A DNA stretch of 64,000 nt from Segatella baroniae B14 (GTDB lineage: Bacteria; Bacteroidota; Bacteroidia; Bacteroidales; Bacteroidaceae): contig NZ_CP091799.1 of assembly GCF_022024235.1 (NCBI RefSeq), forward strand, positions 2,235,001 through 2,299,000, written 5' to 3'. This document shows, one piece after another, positions 16,972-25,815 of the stretch (positions are counted from its first letter, which is position 1; each line of letters begins with the position of its first letter). Made by a program: the position numbers and the translations under genes. The notes under the pieces were generated by a model. It did no database searches. It was not told the origin of the DNA and saw only the letters and a list, made by a program, of their open reading frames with translations.

Positions 16972-19160
16972 AAGTAATCTTGTGCTTGTTTGGCTTTTAG
17001 TAGGATAGGGTCAAGTATTGTATCGTAAGAGCGAGTAAGTTGTACTTGTTCATTTTTACGAGGTGCTCGCTGGCTTAAATACAGGTCACGTTTACTCTTG
17101 TCGGCTGAGATGAAGGCATGAAGTGCTTTAATTTGACTTGAGATAGAACTGTCGCTTGTTGCATGCTCGATGGCATAGGTGGTATCAACAAATACTTTTT
17201 CATTTTGTTGACCATCGTTGAGGTGTACTGTTAACTGTTGTGTCGTGATTTCCTGTAATATACCTTTATAAAGTATCGCTTTGCGAATATCTGGAGTGGA
17301 GAATGGTTCTCCTTCTATGTCATTCTGCTTGTGTCCGTAAGCATAAAGATATATCATATCGCCTATGCGGAAATTAGGAAGGATGTCTTGTCCTTGTTTT
17401 GGAATTTCAAGGATAATGGTATCATAGCCATTATATGGTGAACTCTTTTTCTTGTCGATAATACGTAGGTCTGTATAAATATTTCCAGCATCTTTTTTCT
17501 CGGATAGTGGCATATTCCAAAAATCAGCTATAGCATTGCCTTGCCCTTCTTGATAACCGAGTTTAGCAACGATTTGTTCTTGTAGTACAAAGGTCATCAT
17601 TCGGGTATAGTAGCTTCGTTCTATTGTCGATAAGCTATGAAGTGGAGTTGTGGCTTCTTCTAACTGTGGTCGAAGATATTTGGTATAGAAATAATCTTGT
17701 AATCCTTTTGTATTGAGTATTTCGGGTTTAAATAGGTTGATGTACTTTTCAAAACCTTCTCGACCGATGGCCATCAGGCTGGATACCAGTTGATTACGAT
17801 ATTTTAGGGCTTCACGAAATAATTCTTGATAAAAGGCAACAACCATAAGTCCGTCTGCAGGTGGATACTTCGAGTAAAGCAAACGGATATCAATGGCATT
17901 ATTGGCCAACTTGAAGTTATAGTGGAGCACACCATAGTATAATAGTAGCTGTATGTAATGCGGTTCTAATTGCATACTATGATACTGAGGATTGGGTTGA
18001 TGGTGCTCGATGTTCATATTGCGCCCAGATTTCTGCTCTACAAGTAGTTTCATGTCTGTAGTCATTAAGTCGACACGTCCCTGTATACCCAAAGCCTCGC
18101 ATACAAATGAAGGCTCCAAAATAGCTTTATCTTTATCATATACGATGGTTTGATCTCGCTGATCAAAATAGCGTGTACCTTTGAAGAGTATATCTACCAC
18201 TTCTTTTAGATTATTTGCCTGTGTGGTAGCATCCTTGTAAAATTTGGCAGCGTCAAAATGTGGACAAGTACAGTATTCTAGAGCTTTCTCTTTGAAATTA
18301 TTTTTGATGGTATCTGTAAGAATATATTCATGTTTGCTGTTGATGATATCATCGAGTGCACTACCAGCGAAATTACCAAGGATAGTTGCCTGACTATTAG
18401 CTCTTGGGCGCATCTGATGAAGAAGATAAAGCAGTGGATGATGACCATAATCGGCAAAGCAAGTAGCTATAGAACTGATATCGATAAGAAAGTCTGGTTG
18501 GAAAATGATTAAGCGTGGCAATACCACCTGCATACGCTTTTGATGGTCACTAGAAACCAATGCATGGTGGGTCATAGTACAGTCGAGAAGATTAAGTTGG
18601 CTGCCTTCTTGAATGAGGCGAGTTATGTATCGATGGTCGATATGATTCTCCTCATCATAGAGCTTTACGAGATATTCATCAGTATCAGTTTCCTGATCGA
18701 TACTCACCGTTAGTGTGTCTTCTGTCCATTGGTTCACAGAGCAGCGGATATAACGACGGTTAATCGTAAGATGAGGAGCTGATGGACGGTTATGATGAGG
18801 AATAATAGGCGTCAGAAAATCCGGTATGTCCTTAGAAAAGATAGCTGAGATAAAGACGGCGATAGCCCTACCGTCATAGGCAAGATCTTCTCTCGATAAA
18901 GGCTCGTCACTGTTTGAATGTCGGCGAGCCGTTTGTATGCTCATTTTGTCGGCTATACTAAGATGATGCTGTTTACAAAGAAAATCCACTTGAGAGAACA
19001 GGTTACCGAAAGCTTGTTGCGTATTTCGGATACCCTCATGACAAGTGAGCACAATAGTATCGTGCATCATCTTATTACGCATTATGCCACTAACTTCCTC
19101 GGCAGTAAGGAAGTCTTTTATCTTATAAAAAAGTTCTTCTGCTGTTATAACTTGCTTCAT
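16965..19160 (-). CDS. Nuclease (PD-(D/E)XK) part of a frameshifted Dna2-like nuclease-helicase
   Basis: 731 residues from the ATG at 19158-19160 (MKQVITAEELFYKIKDFL). Longer in-frame starts would run through the neighbouring promoter and are rejected. The middle contains GIQGRVDLMTTDMKLLVEQK, a RecB/Cas4-type nuclease motif with Asp, Glu and Lys, followed by a downstream HYIQLLLYY helix of the Q-x-x-x-Y type. A Cys pair (EYCTCPHF) precedes it, as in Dna2-like proteins with an iron-sulfur cluster, though only part of such a cluster is evident. The frame ends at TAG 4 bases past the T-run, immediately before Walker A. Together with the next segment it would form a protein of about 1,150 residues acting in DNA replication or repair. 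Confidence 0.8.
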   Translation of the reverse strand: MKQVITAEELFYKIKDFLTAEEVSGIMRNKMMHDTIVLTCHEGIRNTQQAFGNLFSQVDFLCKQHHLSIADKMSIQTARRHSNSDEPLSREDLAYDGRAIAVFISAIFSKDIPDFLTPIIPHHNRPSAPHLTINRRYIRCSVNQWTEDTLTVSIDQETDTDEYLVKLYDEENHIDHRYITRLIQEGSQLNLLDCTMTHHALVSSDHQKRMQVVLPRLIIFQPDFLIDISSIATCFADYGHHPLLYLLHQMRPRANSQATILGNFAGSALDDIINSKHEYILTDTIKNNFKEKALEYCTCPHFDAAKFYKDATTQANNLKEVVDILFKGTRYFDQRDQTIVYDKDKAILEPSFVCEALGIQGRVDLMTTDMKLLVEQKSGRNMNIEHHQPNPQYHSMQLEPHYIQLLLYYGVLHYNFKLANNAIDIRLLYSKYPPADGLMVVAFYQELFREALKYRNQLVSSLMAIGREGFEKYINLFKPEILNTKGLQDYFYTKYLRPQLEEATTPLHSLSTIERSYYTRMMTFVLQEQIVAKLGYQEGQGNAIADFWNMPLSEKKDAGNIYTDLRIIDKKKSSPYNGYDTIILEIPKQGQDILPNFRIGDMIYLYAYGHKQNDIEGEPFSTPDIRKAILYKGILQEITTQQLTVHLNDGQQNEKVFVDTTYAIEHATSDSSISSQIKALHAFISADKSKRDLYLSQRAPRKNEQVQLTRSYDTILDPILLKAKQAQDYFC

Positions 19161-19195
19161 TGCGTGCAAAAGTACGAAAAAAGAAGCAATATTAT

Positions 19196-19225
19196 TTTGT
19201 AGCGAGAAACTTTTTGTTAACTTTG
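19196..19225 (+). promoter_or_regulatory. Promoter of the guanine deaminase gene
   Basis: TTTG (19196-19199), 18 bp, TAACTTTG (19218-19225). The start of transcription would be about 32 nt before the ATG. It is also the nearest recognisable promoter upstream of the first RG-II enzymes. Confidence 0.6.
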
Positions 19226-19265
19226 CAAGCCCCCTCTTTTTAAGCATTAAGAAAAAAATATTGTT

Positions 19266-19733
19266 ATGGAGAAAAAAGATTTTATGCGCAGAGCTATTGC
19301 GCTTTCTGAGAATAGCGTGAAGACTGGTGGAGGTCCTTTTGGAGCTGTCATTGTAAAAGATGGTGAAATAGTTGCAGAAGCTTCTAATAGTGTAACTATA
19401 GATAATGATCCCACAGCTCATGCTGAAATCAACTGCATCCGTAAAGCTACCAAAATCTTAAAGTCATTTGACTTGGCAGGATGTGATATATATACCTCTT
19501 GTGAGCCATGTCCGATGTGCTTGGGAGCTATTTATTGGGCACATTTGGATCATATCTATTACGCTAATGATCGTAAGGATGCTGCAAAGATTGGTTTTGA
19601 TGATGATTTCATTTATCAGGAAATTGTACTGAAACCAGCTGACCGTAGTAAGCATATGGAGATTATGCTTCCTGAAGAAGGTATCCGTGCATTCCAGATG
19701 TGGGAAAAGAAGTCTGATAAGACTGAATATTAA
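19266..19733 (+). CDS. guaD: Guanine deaminase (cytidine-deaminase fold)
   Basis: 155 residues, close in wording and length to Bacillus subtilis GuaD, which converts guanine to xanthine. The zinc site is intact: H52 and catalytic E54 in PTAHAEI, and C82 and C85 in CEPCPMC. GAIYWA and the C-terminal AFQMWEKK with a final EY match the GuaD branch rather than tRNA adenosine deaminase TadA, which lacks this tail. It is cytosolic. It lies only 51 bp upstream of the first RG-II enzyme gene on the same strand with no terminator visible between them. Confidence 0.85.
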   Translation: MEKKDFMRRAIALSENSVKTGGGPFGAVIVKDGEIVAEASNSVTIDNDPTAHAEINCIRKATKILKSFDLAGCDIYTSCEPCPMCLGAIYWAHLDHIYYANDRKDAAKIGFDDDFIYQEIVLKPADRSKHMEIMLPEEGIRAFQMWEKKSDKTEY

Positions 19734-19784
19734 TTGATGACATCTTAGCCGTTATTTCGTCTGTTTAGTAAATAAAGTAAAAAG

Positions 19785-21542
19785 ATGAAACAACGGCTTT
19801 TTAATACTCTTTTATTTATAATTACTTGTATGAGTGGCTTACAGGTGCAGGCTGCTGATACAACTTTGTATGTTTCTCCAGGTGAAGAGGGCATACTTCA
19901 GACGGCATTGCGTCAAGCACGTGAGTATCGTAGACGGCATGATGGAGGTACTGCTGAAATTCGTTTGTCAGCTGGCATTTATCGCCTTTATGAGGCGTTG
20001 CGTTTTCACCCAGAAGATAGTCATTTACAGTTGACGGGTGAAGAAGGTACTGTTATTGCTGGTAGTATTCAGATTAAGGGATGGCGTAAGGAAGGTAAGC
20101 TTTGGGTAGCAGATGTACCTGATTTTAATGGTCGTCCGATAGACTTCAGACAGTTATGGGTGAATGGTAAGAAAGCTATTCGTGCTCGTAGTGTAGCTGA
20201 TTTTGAAAAGATGCCTCGCATCTTGAACTATGATAAGAAAAAGCAGATTCTTTGGGTTCCTTCTCGAGCAATGAAGGTTCTTAAGGGTGAGGTTGGATAT
20301 ACCGAGCTTGTGCTCCATCAGATGTGGGAGATTGGTATTCTTCGTGTGAAGTCTATACAAACTTTTGGAGATAGTACAGCTATTACATTCCATCAGCCGG
20401 AAGCGCGTATCCAGTTTGAGCATCCTTGGCCATCACCGATGTATCATAGTAAGCATGATTCTCCTTTCTATTTGGTCAACTCTTTGGCTTTATTGGATGA
20501 GCCGGGTGAATGGTATCATGATATTCGCAATCATCGTCTCTATTATATGCCTTTGCGTGGAGAGAATATGATGCTGGCTGATGTTGAAGTTCCTGTTCTT
20601 GAAACATTGGTAGAACTGACAGGTATGTCTCATCGTAAACCTTCTGATATTACTTTTAATCATATCACATTCTCTTATACCTCATGGATGCGTCCAAGTT
20701 ATCAGGGACATGTTCCTTTGCAGGCAGGTATGTATCTTACCGAAGCTTATAAGCTCCGTCCACAGATAGATCGTAAGAATAATCATAAACTGGATAATCA
20801 GGGCTGGCTCGGTAGACCAGAAGCTGCAATAAAGGTTTATTATGCTGATAGCATCCATTTTAAGCAATGTACTTTTTCGCATTTAGGAGGTATGGGCCTA
20901 GATTATTTAGAGGGATGTAAAGGTGGGGTAACTTCTTATAGTACCTTTACTGATATTGCACTGAATGGCTATGTGTCTGGTAGTTTTTCACCTGCAGGAC
21001 TGGAAACACATCTCCCTTATCGTCCTGACCTCAAGGACGTTTGTGAATATCAGGAAATAAGTAGGAGTCTCTTTACTGATGTAGCCAACGAAGAATGGGG
21101 ATGTTTGGCTATTGCAGCGGGCTATGTAAAGAATATCAATATTGAGCATAATGAAATACATGATGTTCCATATTCTGCCATTAGCTTGGGATGGGGATGG
21201 AATCGTGATAGTGTGTGCATGAGAAATAATCGTGTACATGCCAATTTGATTTATCGTTATGCCCAACATATGTATGATTGCGCAGGTATTTATACTTTAG
21301 GCAATCAACCCGGTACAATGATAACCGAAAATGTGGTAAGAGATATTGCTAAACCATCGTATGTACATGATCCTAATCATTGGTTCTATTTATATACTGA
21401 TGAGGGAAGCTCTAATATAACACTTCAAGACAACTGGACACCTTCTGATAAATATTTGAAGAATGCCGTTGGACCTAATAATCAATGGCTCAACAATGGT
21501 CCACAAGTGAGTGAACAAATCAAAAATCGAGCAGGAAGATGA
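19785..21542 (+). CDS. Right-handed beta-helix glycosidase, probable GH141
   Basis: 585 residues with a signal peptide (about 1-23, ending QVQAAD). The N-terminus (LYVSPGEEG, then AEIRLSAGIYRL and TVIAGSIQIKGW) followed by a jelly-roll insert (QLWVNGKKAIRAR) and many short beta-helix turns (NINIEHNEIHDVPYSAISLG) is the layout of GH141. The described RG-II member, BT1002, removes alpha-L-fucose from side chain A after its substituents are gone. This gene is first in the enzyme cluster and overlaps the next gene by 4 bp (ATGA), showing translational coupling. A xylanase-type GH141 or another beta-helix enzyme remains possible; the neighbours favour the fucosidase. Confidence 0.7.
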   Translation: MKQRLFNTLLFIITCMSGLQVQAADTTLYVSPGEEGILQTALRQAREYRRRHDGGTAEIRLSAGIYRLYEALRFHPEDSHLQLTGEEGTVIAGSIQIKGWRKEGKLWVADVPDFNGRPIDFRQLWVNGKKAIRARSVADFEKMPRILNYDKKKQILWVPSRAMKVLKGEVGYTELVLHQMWEIGILRVKSIQTFGDSTAITFHQPEARIQFEHPWPSPMYHSKHDSPFYLVNSLALLDEPGEWYHDIRNHRLYYMPLRGENMMLADVEVPVLETLVELTGMSHRKPSDITFNHITFSYTSWMRPSYQGHVPLQAGMYLTEAYKLRPQIDRKNNHKLDNQGWLGRPEAAIKVYYADSIHFKQCTFSHLGGMGLDYLEGCKGGVTSYSTFTDIALNGYVSGSFSPAGLETHLPYRPDLKDVCEYQEISRSLFTDVANEEWGCLAIAAGYVKNINIEHNEIHDVPYSAISLGWGWNRDSVCMRNNRVHANLIYRYAQHMYDCAGIYTLGNQPGTMITENVVRDIAKPSYVHDPNHWFYLYTDEGSSNITLQDNWTPSDKYLKNAVGPNNQWLNNGPQVSEQIKNRAGR

Positions 21543-22453
21543 AAAAGACGTTTATAATGATAGGGGCTTTTGTTGCTCTAATGTTGAGTTCGTGTGGAAG
21601 CAATTATTATGTTTATTCCAGTTTCCATGAACCAGCAACAGATGGACTACGATACATTTATAGTAAAGACGGCCTTCACTGGGATAGTATACCTGGGGTA
21701 TGGCTAAAACCTAAAGTCGGTAAGCAGAAAGTGATGCGTGATCCAAGTATCGTACGCACTCCGGATGGTATCTATCATCTAGTTTGGACTACTAGCTGGC
21801 GTGGTGACAAAGGATTTGGCTATGCCGAGAGTAAAGATTTGATACATTGGAGTGAAGAACGTATGATTCATGTGATGGACGATCCGACGACTGTAAATGT
21901 ATGGGCTCCGGAACTCTTTTATGATGAAGATCGTAAGGAATGTATGATTATTTGGGCGTCGTGTATACCTGGCAAATTTGCCCGAGGTATTGAGGATGAG
22001 AAGAATAACCATCGTCTGTACTATACTACAACCAAGGATTTTAAATCATTTAGTCCTGCAAAGTTGTTGATAGATCCTGGATATAGTGTAATTGATGCTA
22101 CTCTTGTGAAAAAAGGTTGGAATGATTATGTGATGGTGGTGAAAGATAATACTCGTAAGATGCGTAATATTAAGATTTCGTTTGCCCATGATCCTCATGG
22201 TCCATGGAGCTTACCTTCTGAACCATTTACAGAGCCTCTAACGGAAGGACCTGCAACGGCAAAGGTCGGCAACGATTATATCATTTATTATGACCGGTAT
22301 GGTTCAAAGGACTTTGGTGCCCAAAAAACGCGTGATTTCAAGCATTTTGAAGAGATAACCCAAGAGGTACATGTAACCCCTCTACATAAGCATGGCACCA
22401 TTTTTAAGGCGCCAAAACGACTGATTAAGAAATTATTGAATAATAGTAAGTAG
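21539..22453 (+). CDS. GH43-like five-bladed propeller glycosidase, predicted lipoprotein
   Basis: 304 residues. The signal sequence ends in LSSC with C19 as the lipidation site, so the protein is membrane-anchored. The GH43/clan F fold is supported by three acidic residues in the right contexts: D68 in MRDPSIV (base), D186 in SVIDATL (pKa modulator) and E236 in LTEGPAT (acid). Repeated propeller words such as SKDLIHWSEE and TKDFKSFSP support the call. Clan F enzymes of this size act on arabinose, xylose or galactose linkages; the substrate is not determinable. It is coupled to the GH141 gene by a 4-bp overlap and followed at 47 bp by the GH143/GH142 gene. Confidence 0.75.
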   Translation: MKKTFIMIGAFVALMLSSCGSNYYVYSSFHEPATDGLRYIYSKDGLHWDSIPGVWLKPKVGKQKVMRDPSIVRTPDGIYHLVWTTSWRGDKGFGYAESKDLIHWSEERMIHVMDDPTTVNVWAPELFYDEDRKECMIIWASCIPGKFARGIEDEKNNHRLYYTTTKDFKSFSPAKLLIDPGYSVIDATLVKKGWNDYVMVVKDNTRKMRNIKISFAHDPHGPWSLPSEPFTEPLTEGPATAKVGNDYIIYYDRYGSKDFGAQKTRDFKHFEEITQEVHVTPLHKHGTIFKAPKRLIKKLLNNSK

Positions 22454-22500
22454 AGTATATAATTACGATACGATAATAGAAAGAATAAAAGGTATTCGAT

Positions 22501-25500
22501 ATGAACAATAAACTATTGCCGATAGCTTTTGCTTTAAGCCTGTCTGTTTATCCTGTATACGCTCAGCAACTGGTACGCTATACAGGAACACAACTGAGCG
22601 ATCCTAATCGTCATGACGGAGGATTGTCACCTGTTATGGGTGTACATAATATCCAGATACTACGTGCGAATCGCGAACATCCATCTGTAGCCAATGGTAA
22701 TGGATGGACCTATAACCATCAACCGATGATGGCTTATTGGCGTGGTCGTTTCTACGTTCATTATCTTTGTGACCCAAAAGATGAACAGGTTCCGCCATCG
22801 CATACCAATTATCAGGTCTCTAAGGATGGCTATACTTGGTCTGACCCGATAGAACTGTTCCCTGAATATAATGTACCCGAAGGATTTTCCAAGAAAGGTG
22901 TAGATGGTGTGGCTCATAACATGAAAGCTGTCATGCACCAGCGTATGGGGTGGTATATTAGCAGTGAGGGTAGACTCTATGCTTTAGGATCTTATGGTGT
23001 ATGTCTTAATAAAAAAGATCATAATAATGATGGTAATGGTATCGGACGAGTAATTCGAGAAGTAAAGGCCGATGGTAAATTGGGTAAAATTTATTTTATC
23101 TACTACAACCATGACTTTAATGAGAAAAATACTGATTATCCATTTTATACTCATGCAGATAAGCATTTAAAGAAAGCTTGCAAAGAGATTTTAGCTAACC
23201 CTCGTTTGGTGATGCAGTGGGTAGAAGAAGCAGACCGTGAAGATCCTATCTTGCCACTGAAGAAAGAATATAAGGCTTATAATGACTATACACTTCCAGA
23301 TGGTCGTATCGTAGCCCTTTGGAAACATGCCTTGACTTCTATATCGTCTGATGGCGGTAAAACTTGGCTGGAACCTGTAAATCGTGCAGAAGGGTTTGTT
23401 AATAGTAATGCTAAAATCTGGGGACAGCGCTTGTCTGACGGTTCGTATGCAACTTTGTATAATCCATCAGAATTCAGATGGCCTCTTGCTATTTCATTGA
23501 GTAAAGATGGATTAGAGTATACCACGTTGAATCTTGTCAATGGTGAAGTTCCACCTATTCGTTATGGAGGTAATTATAAAAGTAGAGGTCCTCAGTATGT
23601 ACGTGGTATCTTAGAAGGAAATGGTGAACCGGCTGACAGTAATTTATGGGTATCATACTCGATGAATAAGGAAGATATGTGGGTAGCCCGCATACCTGTC
23701 CCTGTACTGACAGAAGCACACGCGCAAGCAGATGATGACTTTACTACTTATAAACGGCTTGCAGATTTGACCACTTGGAATATTTATTCTCCTAAAGAGG
23801 CGCCTGTTAGTCTCGATGGTGAATGGCTTACACTAAGTGATTCTGATAAATTCGATTATAGTAAGGTTGAGCGACTTATTCCAGCAAGCAAGGATCTTAC
23901 TGTAGAGTTTGATTTAAAAGCTTTGCAGAATAATCATGGTACACTTGAGGTTGAGTTTATTGGTGATAACGGTATAGCTGCGGCTCGTATGGAATTAACT
24001 CCCGATGGACTTATTCAACTCAAGAATGGTGCCCGAAATGCAGGCAAGAGTAAATACGAAGCTAATAAGGTATATCATCTCAAGTTAACCCTTTCTGTGG
24101 CTCGTCGTCGTGTAGATCTCTATAGTGACGGTAAACTCATTGCCAAGAGTATGTTCTTTGCCCCTGCTCATACTATTAATCGAGTACTTTTCCGTACAGG
24201 TGAGTATCGTACCTTCCCAACCGTTGATACAGAGCCTGATTGGTATGGAACACTTGAACAGGCTGGAGAGAGTGATTCTTTGGCCGTGTTTAAGATTGCT
24301 CATTTTAAGACAACTAATAATGATATCGATGCAGGAGCAGCTCTGCTTAAATCTGCAGATTATAAGCATTATGTAGACTATTTTAATGGGATGGAGGATG
24401 AAAATATCGTTCAAGCCATCCCAAATAGTGAGTCTTGGAAATGGATGCAGGAAAATATACCTCTTTTTGATGCTCCAGATAAGAGCTTTGAGCAGATGTG
24501 GTATTATCGTTGGTGGACACTTCGCAAACATATTGAGAAGACGCCTGTAGGTTATGCTATGACTGAATTCCTCGTGAAACGTAGTTATGCGGATCAGTAT
24601 AATTTGATATCTTCTGGTTTAGGTCATCATATTCATGAGAGCCGTTGGTTACGTAATCCTATTTACCTTGATCAGAATATTCATACTTGGTTGTTTGGTA
24701 ATAATGGTCAGGCGATGAAGAAACTCAATTTTTATAGCAGTTGGCTGGCTCAGAGTGTATGGGACCGTTATCTTGTTGATGGAAGAAAGGATAGTGTGGT
24801 GGCTCTCCTTCCAGCTTTGATTAAAGAAGTAAATCGTTGGGATGATCATCGTTGGGAAAAGAACGGTAAGGCCGACCTCTATTGGCAATACGATGTAAAA
24901 GATGCCATGGAGGAGACTATTAGTGGTGGTCGTAGAGCCAAGAATGCTCGTCCTTCTATCAATAGTTATATGTATGGTAACTTTCGTGCTATCGCTAATA
25001 TCGCCGCATTGGCAAAGCAACAAAGTTTAGCAAAAAGTTATACTCTGAAAGCAGATACTCTCAAGCGACTAATTGAGACAGAACTTTGGAATGATAGTTC
25101 ACAGTTCTTCGAAGTAAAATATCCTTCGGGTGATTTTGCTAAGGTTCGTGAGGCTATTGGTTTTATGCCTTGGTATGTGAATATGTTTGATACTGACTCT
25201 AAATTTGATATAGCCTGGAAACAAGCAGGAGATTCAAAAGGCTTTTCTGCTCCTTACGGACAGACAACAGCAGAGCAGCGTCATCCGCAGTTCAGAAGTC
25301 ATGGTACAGGTAAGTGCGAGTGGGATGGAGCTGTATGGCCTTTTGCTACAGCACAGACGTTAACAGGTATGGCTAATTATCTGAATGTTTCTGATAAGCC
25401 AGTAATTTCAGACAGCCTTTATTTTGTGGAACTTGAGAAATATGTTCAGAGTCAGACACATCGTGGTAAACCATATATTGGTGAATATCTAGATGAACAG

Positions 25501-25815
25501 ACCGGCTATTGGCTCAAAGGTGATCAGGAGCGAAGCCGTTATTATAATCATTCTACCTTTAATGACCTAGTGATTACAGGACTTTGTGGACTTCGTCCTC
25601 GTGAAGATAATAACGTTGAAGTAAATCCACTTTTACCGCAGGGTAAATGGTTTTATTTTTGTGTAGATAATATCCTTTATCACGGTCATCGTCTTGCCAT
25701 TGTATGGGATCAGGATGGTAGCCGATATCATGTGGGAAAAGGGTTAAGTATCTGGATTGATGGGGTATGTAAAGCTCGTCGTCAAAATCTTGGTCGATTA
25801 TCAACAGCGCTCTAA
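22501..25815 (+). CDS. Bifunctional GH143-GH142 enzyme (Dha hydrolase plus beta-L-arabinofuranosidase)
   Basis: 1104 residues with a signal peptide (about 1-21). The N-terminal half (LVRYTGTQLSDPNRHDGG through about 410) is a sialidase-like propeller with ISSDGGKTW and VSKDGYTW Asp-box-like turns, followed by a beta-sandwich (about 420-600). The C-terminal half (about 640-1104) is an alpha-barrel domain with WYYRWWTLRKH, ESRWLRNP and HSTFNDLVITGL. This architecture and length match B. thetaiotaomicron BT1020, in which GH143 removes 2-keto-3-deoxy-D-lyxo-heptulosaric acid and GH142 removes the L-arabinofuranose capping it, the two sugars of RG-II side chain D. Its stop codon directly abuts the ATG of the GH78 gene. 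Confidence 0.85.
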   Translation: MNNKLLPIAFALSLSVYPVYAQQLVRYTGTQLSDPNRHDGGLSPVMGVHNIQILRANREHPSVANGNGWTYNHQPMMAYWRGRFYVHYLCDPKDEQVPPSHTNYQVSKDGYTWSDPIELFPEYNVPEGFSKKGVDGVAHNMKAVMHQRMGWYISSEGRLYALGSYGVCLNKKDHNNDGNGIGRVIREVKADGKLGKIYFIYYNHDFNEKNTDYPFYTHADKHLKKACKEILANPRLVMQWVEEADREDPILPLKKEYKAYNDYTLPDGRIVALWKHALTSISSDGGKTWLEPVNRAEGFVNSNAKIWGQRLSDGSYATLYNPSEFRWPLAISLSKDGLEYTTLNLVNGEVPPIRYGGNYKSRGPQYVRGILEGNGEPADSNLWVSYSMNKEDMWVARIPVPVLTEAHAQADDDFTTYKRLADLTTWNIYSPKEAPVSLDGEWLTLSDSDKFDYSKVERLIPASKDLTVEFDLKALQNNHGTLEVEFIGDNGIAAARMELTPDGLIQLKNGARNAGKSKYEANKVYHLKLTLSVARRRVDLYSDGKLIAKSMFFAPAHTINRVLFRTGEYRTFPTVDTEPDWYGTLEQAGESDSLAVFKIAHFKTTNNDIDAGAALLKSADYKHYVDYFNGMEDENIVQAIPNSESWKWMQENIPLFDAPDKSFEQMWYYRWWTLRKHIEKTPVGYAMTEFLVKRSYADQYNLISSGLGHHIHESRWLRNPIYLDQNIHTWLFGNNGQAMKKLNFYSSWLAQSVWDRYLVDGRKDSVVALLPALIKEVNRWDDHRWEKNGKADLYWQYDVKDAMEETISGGRRAKNARPSINSYMYGNFRAIANIAALAKQQSLAKSYTLKADTLKRLIETELWNDSSQFFEVKYPSGDFAKVREAIGFMPWYVNMFDTDSKFDIAWKQAGDSKGFSAPYGQTTAEQRHPQFRSHGTGKCEWDGAVWPFATAQTLTGMANYLNVSDKPVISDSLYFVELEKYVQSQTHRGKPYIGEYLDEQTGYWLKGDQERSRYYNHSTFNDLVITGLCGLRPREDNNVEVNPLLPQGKWFYFCVDNILYHGHRLAIVWDQDGSRYHVGKGLSIWIDGVCKARRQNLGRLSTAL

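Noticed and set aside
19161..19421. N-terminal extension of the nuclease gene by 87 codons
   Set aside because: It would run through the guaD promoter and into the guaD coding region on the other strand; the ATG at 19160 gives the natural start.
25574..25804. Minus-strand frame at the GH143-GH142 3' end
   Set aside because: A shadow of a strongly supported plus-strand gene with no independent signals.
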